A stretch of DNA of 64,000 nt from CAWFLT01 sp963816795 (lineage in GTDB: Bacteria > Acidobacteriota > Vicinamibacteria > Vicinamibacterales > SCN-69-37): NCBI GenBank assembly GCA_963816795.1, contig CAWFLT010000006.1:1-64000 (forward strand), read 5' to 3'. The notes beneath the pieces are model-generated. The model worked only from the letters and a program-made list of their open reading frames with translations. It did no database searches and was not told the DNA's origin. Below are positions 57,446 through 64,000 of the stretch, piece by piece. How positions within the stretch are numbered: position 1 is the first letter of the stretch; every line of letters starts with the position of its first letter. The position numbers and the translations under genes were made by a program.

Positions 57446-58015
57446 ATGGATGTCAACGACCTCAAGGGACTGAACGCAGAAGTCAAGCGGCGGATGGACG
57501 CCGCCATCGAACATGTGCGCAAGGAACTGAGCGGGTTGCGGAGCGGACGGGCGTCCGTTTCGCTGCTCGATCCGGTGCATGTCGAGGCCTACGGCACGAT
57601 GATGCCGCTCAATCAGGTGGCCTCGCTGTCGGTGCCCGAACCGACGATGATCGTCGTGACGCCATTCGACCCGACGTTGATCGGCGCGCTCGAGCGCGCC
57701 ATCCAGAAGGCCAACCTCGGACTGAACCCGGCCTCGGACGGCAAAGTGCTCCGCGTCCCGATTCCGGCGCTGACCGACGAGCGGCGCAAGGAAATGTCGC
57801 GGCTCGTGCACAAGTACGCCGAAGACAGCCGCAACGCGCTCCGGCAGGTCCGTCGCGATGCCAACGAGCGGTTGAAGAAGCTCCTCAAGGAACACAAGAT
57901 TTCGGAAGACGACGAGCGGCGCGCGCTCGACGAGGTCCAGAAGATCACGGACCAGCATGTCGGCATCGTCGACGATATGCAGAAAAAGAAAGACCAGGAA
58001 CTGCTGGGCAAGTAG
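57446..58015 (+). CDS. frr: Ribosome recycling factor
   Basis: 189 residues, intact. MDAAIEHVRKELSGLRSGRA, VEAYGTMMPLNQVASLSVPE, TPFDPTLIGALERAIQKANL, LTDERRKEMSRLVHKYAEDS, and the coiled helical tail. Splits post-termination ribosomes with EF-G. Completes the rpsB-tsf-pyrH-frr order. Confidence 0.97.
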   Translation: MDVNDLKGLNAEVKRRMDAAIEHVRKELSGLRSGRASVSLLDPVHVEAYGTMMPLNQVASLSVPEPTMIVVTPFDPTLIGALERAIQKANLGLNPASDGKVLRVPIPALTDERRKEMSRLVHKYAEDSRNALRQVRRDANERLKKLLKEHKISEDDERRALDEVQKITDQHVGIVDDMQKKKDQELLGK

Positions 58016-58032
58016 CCATTGATCACTGATTA

Positions 58033-59226
58033 ATGGCCTCGTATTTCTCGCATCTCGAATGCTCCGTGCCGTGTGGCGCCGGCCCGTTCGATCCTCGACA
58101 GATTCATCACCTCTGCTCGTGTGGCGCCCCGTTGCTGGCGCGCTACGACCTGACGGCCGCGCGGAAATGGTCGCGCGACTCGCTCGCCGGGCGCGAGTCG
58201 TCGATGTGGCGGTATCGCGAGCTGATGCCGCTCCTCGAGTCGGGATCCGGCGACGAGGAGCCGATCACGCTCGGTGAAGGGTGGACGCCGCTCCTCCATG
58301 CCCGCCGCCTCGGCGCGTCGCTCGGGTTGAGCCGGCTCTACGTCAAAGACGAATCTCCCAACCCGACGAATTCGTTCAAGGCCCGTGGGCTCTCGGCCGC
58401 CGTCACCCGTGCCTTCTACCTGGGCGCCAAGGTCCTGTCGGTGCCGACCGCCGGCAATGCCGGGAACGCGATGGCCGCGTACGCGGCGCACGCCGGTCTC
58501 GAGGCGCAGGTCTTCATGCCGCGCGACGTCAAGGCGCCGTTCATCCGCGAGTGTGAGTTGTATGGCGCGGACGTCACCCTGGTCGACGGACTGATCACCG
58601 ACGCCGGCCGGATCGCCGCCGAGCGTGGCAAGCCGCTCGGCTGGTACGACGTGTCGACCCTCAAGGAGCCCTACCGGATCGAAGGCAAGAAGACGATGGG
58701 CTACGAAGTGGCGGAGCAGTTTGGGTGGGAGTTGCCCGACTGGATCATCTACCCCACTGGCGGCGGTACCGGCATGGTCGGCATGTGGAAGGCGTTCAGC
58801 GAGCTCTCGGCGCTCGGCTGGATCGACCCGGTGCGCCGGCCGCATATGGTCACGGTGCAGGCGTCGGGCTGCGCGCCGATTGTCCGCGCGTTCGCCGCCG
58901 GAGCCGAAAAAGCGGCGCCCTGGGAGCACGCGCACACTATCGCCGACGGCCTGCGCGTGCCACGCGCCATCGGCGACTTCCTGGTCCTGCGCGCTCTACG
59001 CGAGAGCGGCGGCGCCGCGGTCGCGGTCGGCGATGCCGAGATGGTGGACGCGATGAAGGACCTGGGCCGCCTTGAAGGCATCAGCGCGGCCCCCGAAGGT
59101 GGCGCGGGCCTGCAGGCCCTCCGCGTGCTCATCAGCGACGGCCGCATCAAGCCCCAAGACCGCGTCGTCCTGTTCAACACCGGCGGCGCGCTCAAGTACC
59201 TGGACGTGCTCGCACCCAGCACCTAG
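58033..59226 (+). CDS. thrC: Threonine synthase
   Basis: 397 residues, intact, fold-type II PLP enzyme. An N-terminal zinc-knuckle-like CSVPCGA...CSCG precedes the core. PLP Lys in NPTNSFKARGLSAAV, the phosphate loop TAGNAGNAMAAYAAHAG, IYPTGGGTGMVGMWKAF, and NTGGALKYLDVL. Converts O-phosphohomoserine to threonine. The last codons and the stop lie in a heptamer repeat. Confidence 0.95.
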   Translation: MASYFSHLECSVPCGAGPFDPRQIHHLCSCGAPLLARYDLTAARKWSRDSLAGRESSMWRYRELMPLLESGSGDEEPITLGEGWTPLLHARRLGASLGLSRLYVKDESPNPTNSFKARGLSAAVTRAFYLGAKVLSVPTAGNAGNAMAAYAAHAGLEAQVFMPRDVKAPFIRECELYGADVTLVDGLITDAGRIAAERGKPLGWYDVSTLKEPYRIEGKKTMGYEVAEQFGWELPDWIIYPTGGGTGMVGMWKAFSELSALGWIDPVRRPHMVTVQASGCAPIVRAFAAGAEKAAPWEHAHTIADGLRVPRAIGDFLVLRALRESGGAAVAVGDAEMVDAMKDLGRLEGISAAPEGGAGLQALRVLISDGRIKPQDRVVLFNTGGALKYLDVLAPST

Positions 59227-59253
59227 CACCCAGCACCCAGCACCCAGCACCCA
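59212..59253. repeat. Six GCACCCA heptamers
   Basis: Seven-base tandem units, the second being GCACCTA, which contributes the thrC stop TAG. The array runs to within two bases of the next ATG. Confidence 0.85.
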
Positions 59254-59255
59254 AA

Positions 59256-60560
59256 ATGATTGCGCTCCTGTTCACTGGCGGCACGATCTCGATGAAGCTC
59301 GACCCGGCGAGCGGCGCGGCGATTCCTGCGCTCGGCGCCGACGAGATCGTGGCTCAGGTCCCGGCGCTCGCCGGCGTGGCTGATTTCGAAACGGAGGACT
59401 TCTCGCGGCTGCCCGGACCGCACGTCACGCCCGAGCAAATGTGGCGGCTGGCCCGGCGGGTCGCCGCCTGGCTCGATCGGCCAGACATCGACGGCCTGGT
59501 CGTCACGCACGGGACCGACACCATCGAGGAGACGGCGTTCTTTCTCGACCTGGTGTTGACCTCGGAGAAGCCGGTCGTGCTCGTGGGCGCGATGCGGACG
59601 ATCTCCGACCTGAGCTGGGATGGTCCTGCCAATCTCCTCGCCGCGGCCCGCGTCGCGGCAAGTCCGGCCGCGCGCGGCTACGGCGTGCTCGTCGTGATGG
59701 ACGAAAACATCCTGCCGGCGCGCGAGGTCCGCAAGGTCCACACCGAGTCGTCAGGATCGTTCGCGACGCCGGAGTTCGGTCCGCTCGGGGTGATCGACGC
59801 CGGCGCGGTGATCTTCAAGCGCCAGCGACTGCCCCGCCCGGCATGGATCGACACGAACGCGGAGCGCGGCCTCCGCCTGCAGCGGATCGAACCCGCCGTC
59901 GAGTTGCTGCAGACCTACACAGGGATGAGCGATCGCCTGCTCCGCTCCGTCCTCAGCAGCGGCGCGCGCGGCCTCGCGCTCGTCGCCTTCGGTCGCGGCA
60001 ACGTGCCGCCGCAGATCATGCCGGCCGTCAGTGACGCCGTACGGGCAGGAATGCTGGTGACCGTCTCTTCACGTTGCGTCGCCGGCCGGGTCAGCCCACG
60101 CTACGGCTACGACGGCGGCGGCCTCCGCCTGACTCAGGCCGGCGCGATCCTCGCCGGCGATCTTTCGGGCGCCAAGGCGCGGCTCCTGCAGATGGTGGCG
60201 TTGGGATTGACAGGTGAAACTCGGGCGGCCGGCGAGCTCATTCGAAGAGATGATCTAACTGCCAACGATTCTGGCTTACAGGCGCGGGGCCCCACCCCCG
60301 CGCCTCGGGCCCGCGCCGGAGGGCGGCGCGGGGTGTCCGCTTTGCTCTTCTCCGTGGCCTCCAGCTTTTCTCCGTGGCCTCGTTCTTCTACGTCCAAATT
60401 ACGGGAACGCCGTACGCCTCAAACGCGCGATCGTGCGTCACAATTGTGGCCCCTTCGACGCGGGCTTGCGCGATCAACAGCCGGTCGAACGGATCGCTAT
60501 GGTGACGCGGCAGGCGCTCGAAGTCCTCGGTGTGGCTCAGGGCCACAGGCAGCTCGGTGA
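59256..60560 (+). CDS. L-asparaginase (type I-like) with repeat-encoded extension
   Basis: The first ~330 residues are asparaginase: LLFTGGTISMKLDP carries the first catalytic Thr, VVTHGTDTIEETAFFLDL the second Thr-Asp-Lys region, then VLVGAMRTISDLSWDGPANL and VSSRCVAGRVSPRYGYDGGG. Hydrolyses asparagine to aspartate and ammonia. From about residue 335 (after GELIRRDD) the frame runs into a REP-like repeat and then antisense to the PIN-toxin gene; that part is not protein-like, so the natural end is probably near 60265 and the stop was lost or removed by the repeat. Confidence 0.87.
   Translation: MIALLFTGGTISMKLDPASGAAIPALGADEIVAQVPALAGVADFETEDFSRLPGPHVTPEQMWRLARRVAAWLDRPDIDGLVVTHGTDTIEETAFFLDLVLTSEKPVVLVGAMRTISDLSWDGPANLLAAARVAASPAARGYGVLVVMDENILPAREVRKVHTESSGSFATPEFGPLGVIDAGAVIFKRQRLPRPAWIDTNAERGLRLQRIEPAVELLQTYTGMSDRLLRSVLSSGARGLALVAFGRGNVPPQIMPAVSDAVRAGMLVTVSSRCVAGRVSPRYGYDGGGLRLTQAGAILAGDLSGAKARLLQMVALGLTGETRAAGELIRRDDLTANDSGLQARGPTPAPRARAGGRRGVSALLFSVASSFSPWPRSSTSKLRERRTPQTRDRASQLWPLRRGLARSTAGRTDRYGDAAGARSPRCGSGPQAAR
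60281..60337. repeat. REP-like double-hairpin repeat, copy 4
   Basis: GGCGCGGGG / CCCCGCGCC then GCGCC / GGCGC and GGGGTGTC, followed by a TTCTCCGTG flank as at copy 2. A truncated piece (ACAGGCGCGGGGC) lies at 61051-61063. Confidence 0.75.
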
Positions 60561-60762
60561 AATCATCGGCGGCGATCATGATGCGGAACGACTCGCCGAG
60601 TCGCAATCGGCCCTGTGCCATTTTGATCGCGACCTCCCAACCGGTCACCGCGCTGACCCACACGACATCAGCTCTGGCAATCGCACGCCTGGCCTCCTGG
60701 CGGAGGCGCCTGTCCTCGCGCTGCCACCAGATGGCCGCATGCGTATCGAGCAGGAGCTTCAT
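60388..60762 (-). CDS. vapC: PIN-domain toxin (VapC-like)
   Basis: 124 residues. The four acidic PIN residues are visible: Asp6 (LLLDTHAAIWW), Glu43 (VTGWEVAIKM), Asp90 (HHSDPFDRLLIAQA) and Asp111 (TIVTHDRAFEAYGV). VapC proteins are RNases silenced by a partner antitoxin. Start overlaps the antitoxin stop by 4 bases. The LLDTHxxxWW start marks the subgroup paired with Phd/YefM-like antitoxins. Confidence 0.88.
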   Translation of the reverse strand: MKLLLDTHAAIWWQREDRRLRQEARRAIARADVVWVSAVTGWEVAIKMAQGRLRLGESFRIMIAADDFTELPVALSHTEDFERLPRHHSDPFDRLLIAQARVEGATIVTHDRAFEAYGVPVIWT

Positions 60763-60998
60763 TCGATCTTGCTGTTGTAGAAACTGTCGATGATCTCCTG
60801 CGGCAGTGGCGCATCGAAATCATCCGACACCCAGATCTTGCCCTTGAACCGGCCGGGCTTCCGTAATGGCCGATCCCGAAACGGCACGAGCTTGGCCATC
60901 GGCTTGCCGTTCTTGGCGATGATGATCTCGGCGCCTGCTGCCGCGTCATCCACCAATGCCGACAGCCGTGTCTTGGCCTCGTAGAGATTCAACGTCAT
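60759..60998 (-). CDS. vapB: Phd/YefM-like antitoxin
   Basis: 79 residues. TLNLYEAKTRLSALVDDAAA followed by EIIIAKNGKPMAKLVPF is the DNA-binding fold of the Phd/YefM family; the C-terminal half (GRFKGKIWVSDDFDAPLPQE) would wrap the toxin. First gene of the pair and likely autorepressor. Confidence 0.88.
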   Translation of the reverse strand: MTLNLYEAKTRLSALVDDAAAGAEIIIAKNGKPMAKLVPFRDRPLRKPGRFKGKIWVSDDFDAPLPQEIIDSFYNSKIE

Positions 60999-61064
60999 GA
61001 CGACGACGCTACCATCGTCGCTCGAAGTTGGTCAAGTTGGTCAAGTGTTACAGGCGCGGGGCTG

Positions 61065-62150
61065 TTAATCGCCGAAGGAGATCCCAACGCTTCTGGCCGT
61101 TCTGATCACGTCGCTGTCGAGCGGCACGTTGCGGGTGCGGCCGACAACGCGGTCGAGCGGGATGGCGACGAGGTCGGGTGACCTGAGCGCCGTCATGACG
61201 CCGAACTCGCCCCGCTGCAGCAGTTCCACTGCAAAGGCGCCGAATCGCGTCGCGAGCACGCGGTCGTAGGCCAGCGGCGAGCCGCCGCGCTGCAAGTGCC
61301 CGAGCACGACGAAGCGCGTTTCCTTGGCCGTCAAGTGCTCGATCCCCGTGCACACCAGTTCGGCGATGCCCCCCAGCCGCTCGGCCTTGATCGGGCGTGC
61401 CGATCTCGAGCACCGAGCGCGTGCCGCTCACCGGGACCGCGCCCTCGGCGATCACCATGATGCTGAATCGCGCGCCGAGCCGTTCGCGGTCGAGAATCCG
61501 TTCGGCCACCTTGTGCAGGTCGAACGGAATCTCAGGAATGAGCACGATGTCGGCCCCGCCGCCGATCCCGGCATAGAGGGCGATCCAGCCGGCATACCGG
61601 CCCATCACCTCGACCCCATCACGCGATGGTGCGACTCCGCGGTCGTGTGCAGCCGGTCGAGCGCCTCGGTCGCGAACGCGACCGCCGTGTCGAACCCGAA
61701 CGTCATCGTCGTTTCTGGAATGTCGTTGTCGATGGTCTTCGGCACACCGACGATGGGAATCCCGCGCAGGTGAAAGGTGTGCGCGATCGTCAAGGTGCCA
61801 TCGCCGCCGATGACGACGAGCGCGTCGAGGCGCAGTTTGTGGAAATTCTCGACACACCGATCCGAGTAGTCGACTTCCCCATCGCCGGTCGCGAGCGGAT
61901 AGGCAAACGGATTGCCGCGGTTGGTGGTCCCGAGGATGGTGCCGCCAAGTCGAAGGATGCCGGTGACGTCGCGCAGCGTGAGCAACCGCGAGCGTTCGGG
62001 ATAGATGAGGCCGTCGAAACTATCTTCGAGTCCGACGCATTCGATCCCGGCCGTGGTCGCCGACTTGACGACGGCGCGGATCACGGCGTTCAGTCCCGGC
62101 GCGTCACCGCCACCGGTCAACACACCAATTCGTCTGATGGATGCAGGCAT
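61065..62150 (-). CDS. pfkA: 6-phosphofructokinase (two frameshifts)
   Basis: 361 codons, in phase overall. IGVLTGGGDAPGLNAVIRAV, LGTTNRGNPF, VVIGGDGTLTIAHTF, VGVPKTIDNDIPETTMTFGF, VMGRYAGWIALYAG, and LGHLQRGGSPLAYDRVLATR. GGDGT has Gly at the position that is Asp in PPi-type enzymes, while PKTIDND has the Lys they share, the combination of group III ATP enzymes. Frame changes near 61615 and 61395. Start ATG 62150; TAGACT lies 11 nt upstream. Confidence 0.92.
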
Positions 62151-62225
62151 GGACGGGCGTAAGTCTAGCAGGCTGCAGCGAACGCCTGCCTGCACTCCAG
62201 GCGTCGCCGTTCGCTGACGAAGGGG

Positions 62226-62456
62226 CTAGACGGTAACCAGATCGCCGCGCTCCACGCGCTGGCGCAGCAGCGTGTCGACACCCTCCTCGCGAATCCACAG
62301 GTCCACGTCATGCGCGCGCGAGAGGCTCATCCCTTCCCCGAAGACGCGATACCACTGGTGAAACTGTCCGCACGGTCTGGGGCCGAGCCACAGATGGTAG
62401 GTCAGGGCGTCGAGCTTGTAGATGACGACGTCGTTCGAACCGGGCTGACGATTCAT
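62226..62456 (-). CDS. Small hypothetical protein
   Basis: 76 residues, Trp/Tyr-rich (YKLDALTYHLWLGPRPCGQF, HQWYRVFGEGMSLSRAHDVD). No membrane segment or known domain. Upstream of pfkA on the same strand (76 bp). Coding likelihood rests on the compositional character of the frame. Confidence 0.45.
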   Translation of the reverse strand: MNRQPGSNDVVIYKLDALTYHLWLGPRPCGQFHQWYRVFGEGMSLSRAHDVDLWIREEGVDTLLRQRVERGDLVTV

Positions 62457-62500
62457 GGCTCAAGTGTACGCGGGCTGCATCACGATACGGTGACTGCGGG

Positions 62501-62980
62501 ATGAAATCGGCGATACTCGGCGGCATGACCAGACGTCGCAAGTGGGCGGCCGCAGTGGCGGCAGTGGCCGGTGGGCTGGCAGGCGCAGTCGGACTGATGA
62601 TCGCGCTCAATCCGGCGCCTCATGTGCCGGCCGTGTCGGCGAGTGAAGCGCTGGACACCAGACGACCGTACGTCATCAAACTGCACGCACGCTGGTGCGT
62701 CGTCTGCATGATGACCAAAGACTCGTGGGCCACGGTGCAGGACGCGTATGCCGGCACGGTCAGATTCGCCGTGTTCGACTTCACGACGGACGCGACCGCC
62801 GAAGCGAGCCGCATCGAGGCAGCGCGACTGGGCCTCAGCGCGGTCTTCGAGGAGTACAGTGGCGAAACCGGCAGTGTGCTGATCCTCGACGGCGCGTCGA
62901 AGGACGTGATCGACGCCGTGCGGGGTCATCATCCGCTCGAGGCCTACCGAAACGCGATCGACGCGGTCCTCGCCCGCTAA
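62501..62980 (+). CDS. Thioredoxin-like protein with WCVVC active site
   Basis: 159 residues. An N-terminal membrane anchor or signal (AAAVAAVAGGLAGAVGLMIA), then a thioredoxin fold with IKLHARWCVVCMMTKDSW (CxxC), strand FAVFDFTTDATAEASR and a loop where the usual cis-Pro strand GSVLILDG lies. Likely a periplasmic thiol-disulfide protein. ATG 62525 is an alternative start. Confidence 0.75.
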   Translation: MKSAILGGMTRRRKWAAAVAAVAGGLAGAVGLMIALNPAPHVPAVSASEALDTRRPYVIKLHARWCVVCMMTKDSWATVQDAYAGTVRFAVFDFTTDATAEASRIEAARLGLSAVFEEYSGETGSVLILDGASKDVIDAVRGHHPLEAYRNAIDAVLAR

Positions 62981-63041
62981 TCCCGTAAGGACGGGAGAGG
63001 CGGGATCCGATTCGTCATGAACGTCGGCTAGCCGACAATCC

Positions 63042-63070
63042 TTGACGGCACCTGGGTGTAGCCTTATTAT
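63042..63070 (+). promoter_or_regulatory. Sigma70-type promoter before the double zinc-ribbon gene
   Basis: TTGACG (63042-63047), 17-bp spacer, TATTAT (63065-63070). Transcription would start about 20-25 nt before ATG 63100. Confidence 0.65.
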
Positions 63071-63099
63071 CGGAGGCCGATACTCGGCCCCAGCATGCC

Positions 63100-63339
63100 A
63101 TGTCCGACTCTGGCCCCGTGACCGTACCGGTTCACTGCCAACACTGTCGCGGACAGGTGAGCCTTCAGACGGGGGACTGGCCCGTCGGCTGGCGGCCGGC
63201 AAAGATCGCGTCGGTAGAGCTCTTCGAGTGCTTCGCTCAATTCTGGCTCTGCCCGTACTGCGAGCGGTCGAATACCGGGAACTTCCCCGCACAAATCATC
63301 TGGGTGAGCAAAGGCCACGGGCCGGAGCCCATGGCGTAG
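63100..63339 (+). CDS. Small protein with two CxxC knuckles
   Basis: 79 residues: CQHC at 13-16 and CPYC at 51-54, enough for one zinc ribbon. Between them lies GDWPVGWRPAKIASVELFEC and after them IIWVSKGHG. A consensus-like promoter upstream supports expression. Different from the zinc-ribbon family at 3771, 4040 and 63436 in sequence. Function unknown. Confidence 0.6.
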   Translation: MSDSGPVTVPVHCQHCRGQVSLQTGDWPVGWRPAKIASVELFECFAQFWLCPYCERSNTGNFPAQIIWVSKGHGPEPMA

Positions 63340-63435
63340 CTCGCTTCATTCGACGACCGGCTTTCACGCACGGTCCGGCCAGCAGATTCTCGTACGGAAC
63401 ACCTCGCGGTGCTCGCGCCTTGACGGCCCGTGCCG

Positions 63436-63597
63436 CTACGTGGCGGATGTCGCGGCAGCGTCCGGGATGTGCTGCGGCACATGCCAAACGTGAGTACAGT
63501 CCTGGCAGCGGTAATAGTTCACGACGGCCTCCACGCTGGGAGGTGCGAGCCATTTCACGCGTGGTGAGGAGCATTGCGGGCATTTCGTGTGGGGCAT
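63436..63597 (-). CDS. Small zinc-ribbon protein C
   Basis: 53 residues from ATG 63597: CPQC at 6-9, then PRVKWLAPPS, NYYRCQDCTHVWHVPQ with CQDC at 31-34, ending IPDAAATSAT. Same layout as zinc-ribbon proteins A and B at the other end of the window, but with GHVW changed to THVW. Convergent to the gene at 63100. Confidence 0.6.
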   Translation of the reverse strand: MPHTKCPQCSSPRVKWLAPPSVEAVVNYYRCQDCTHVWHVPQHIPDAAATSAT

Positions 63598-63722
63598 CTG
63601 AGCGATCTCGCGAACGGAACCAGCCCGCTACTCTACACGGTTCGTGTGACGGTGGTGTGGCAGGGAGCGACAATGGCCGCAGCGCGCGATGGTTGGTATA
63701 GGATGCGACCGATCAACGGGCG

Positions 63723-64000
63723 TCAAACGGAAACTTCGGCCGTCCCGAACACCCAAACGTTCCGGATCTTTCTGGGTTTGGCTGGGTTATAGGGGTTTGA
63801 CTTGGGTGTCGGATTCAACGGGACCTGTGTCGGCAGCGCCGTGTACGCAGCTGGATTCTTACCGAGCAGAGCGCTATTGAGCACCAGAATCGTGTACACG
63901 GTTTTGGAAATGGAAGACACCTGACCGAAGGCCCGATCGATGCGGCTATCCACCCGTACATTCACGCCGGCTTTCTTCGAGTCCTCCCGAAACTGCTTGA
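63723..64000 (-). CDS. Partial gene at the window edge, unknown
   Basis: About 92 C-terminal residues, the start lying beyond the window. It contains RIDRAFGQVSSISKTVYTIL and a Pro/Asn-rich PLNPTPKSNPYNPAKPRKIR. Lower GC than its neighbours. No family recognised. Confidence 0.4.
   Translation of the reverse strand, partial: KQFREDSKKAGVNVRVDSRIDRAFGQVSSISKTVYTILVLNSALLGKNPAAYTALPTQVPLNPTPKSNPYNPAKPRKIRNVWVFGTAEVSV

Noticed and set aside
60388..60998. Defence island around the PIN toxin
   Set aside because: Only a standard two-gene toxin-antitoxin pair is present; flanking genes are metabolic.

Overview
The window is a GC-rich bacterial chromosome segment. Duplicated FtsX/MacB-type permeases of the acidobacterial ADOP kind, a Gram-negative envelope gene set (Mla, Kdo, LapB), a type IV pilus alignment operon and a ferredoxin-type 2-oxoglutarate oxidoreductase together suggest Acidobacteriota, probably a Vicinamibacteria-like lineage. 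That placement is inference. About half of the protein genes, including many normally essential ones (coaE, folD, rpsB, ndk, mdh, sucD, pfkA), are split between frames by small indels while both parts keep family motifs. I treat these as probable sequencing or assembly indels and annotate each gene across its full span.

Layout. 1-3.5 kb: mlaE-mlaF-mlaD/lipoprotein on the minus strand. 3.5-7.7 kb: a graveyard with small zinc-ribbon genes, a DUF7662-like gene, and remnants of a SpoIIE phosphatase, a GGDEF domain, a tyrosine recombinase, an ankyrin protein and an anti-sigma zinc finger. 7.7-16.8 kb: a minus-strand row encoding a sensor kinase, two response regulators, both aconitase X subunits, a 2OG-Fe(II) oxygenase, a DcaP-like porin, a BASS-type transporter and a membrane protein. 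17-18 kb: noncoding DNA with four inverted repeats. 18.0-19.7 kb: a large serine recombinase whose last codons lie in the 3' half of an initiator tRNA gene. A 13-bp piece of that tRNA end recurs at 6237, so 6237-19625 may be an integrated island.

19.7-34.2 kb: DUF481 protein, sirtuin, dcd, DUF2905, ndk, TonB-like protein, then TCA-cycle genes korB, korA, sucD, sucC, mdh and icd with an ADOP permease inserted among them and several repeats. 34.4-41.8 kb: a PilP/GspC-like protein, then kdsB-pyrG-kdsA-kdsD-kdsC-lapB-coaE, which supplies CMP-Kdo and controls LPS assembly. 41.9-54.0 kb, minus strand: folD, amino acid permease, thiE, accC, accB, an M24 peptidase, a PKD lipoprotein, a small lipoprotein and pilQPONM. 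54.2-60.5 kb, plus strand: rplM-rpsI, rpsB-tsf-pyrH-frr, thrC and an asparaginase. 60.4-64 kb: vapBC-like toxin-antitoxin, pfkA, a thioredoxin-like protein, more zinc-ribbon genes and a partial gene at the edge.

The most interesting candidate system is the island row at 7.7-16.8 kb. It reads as a sensed and regulated uptake and catabolic module built around a divergent two-subunit aconitase X. Its substrate cannot be read from the sequence.
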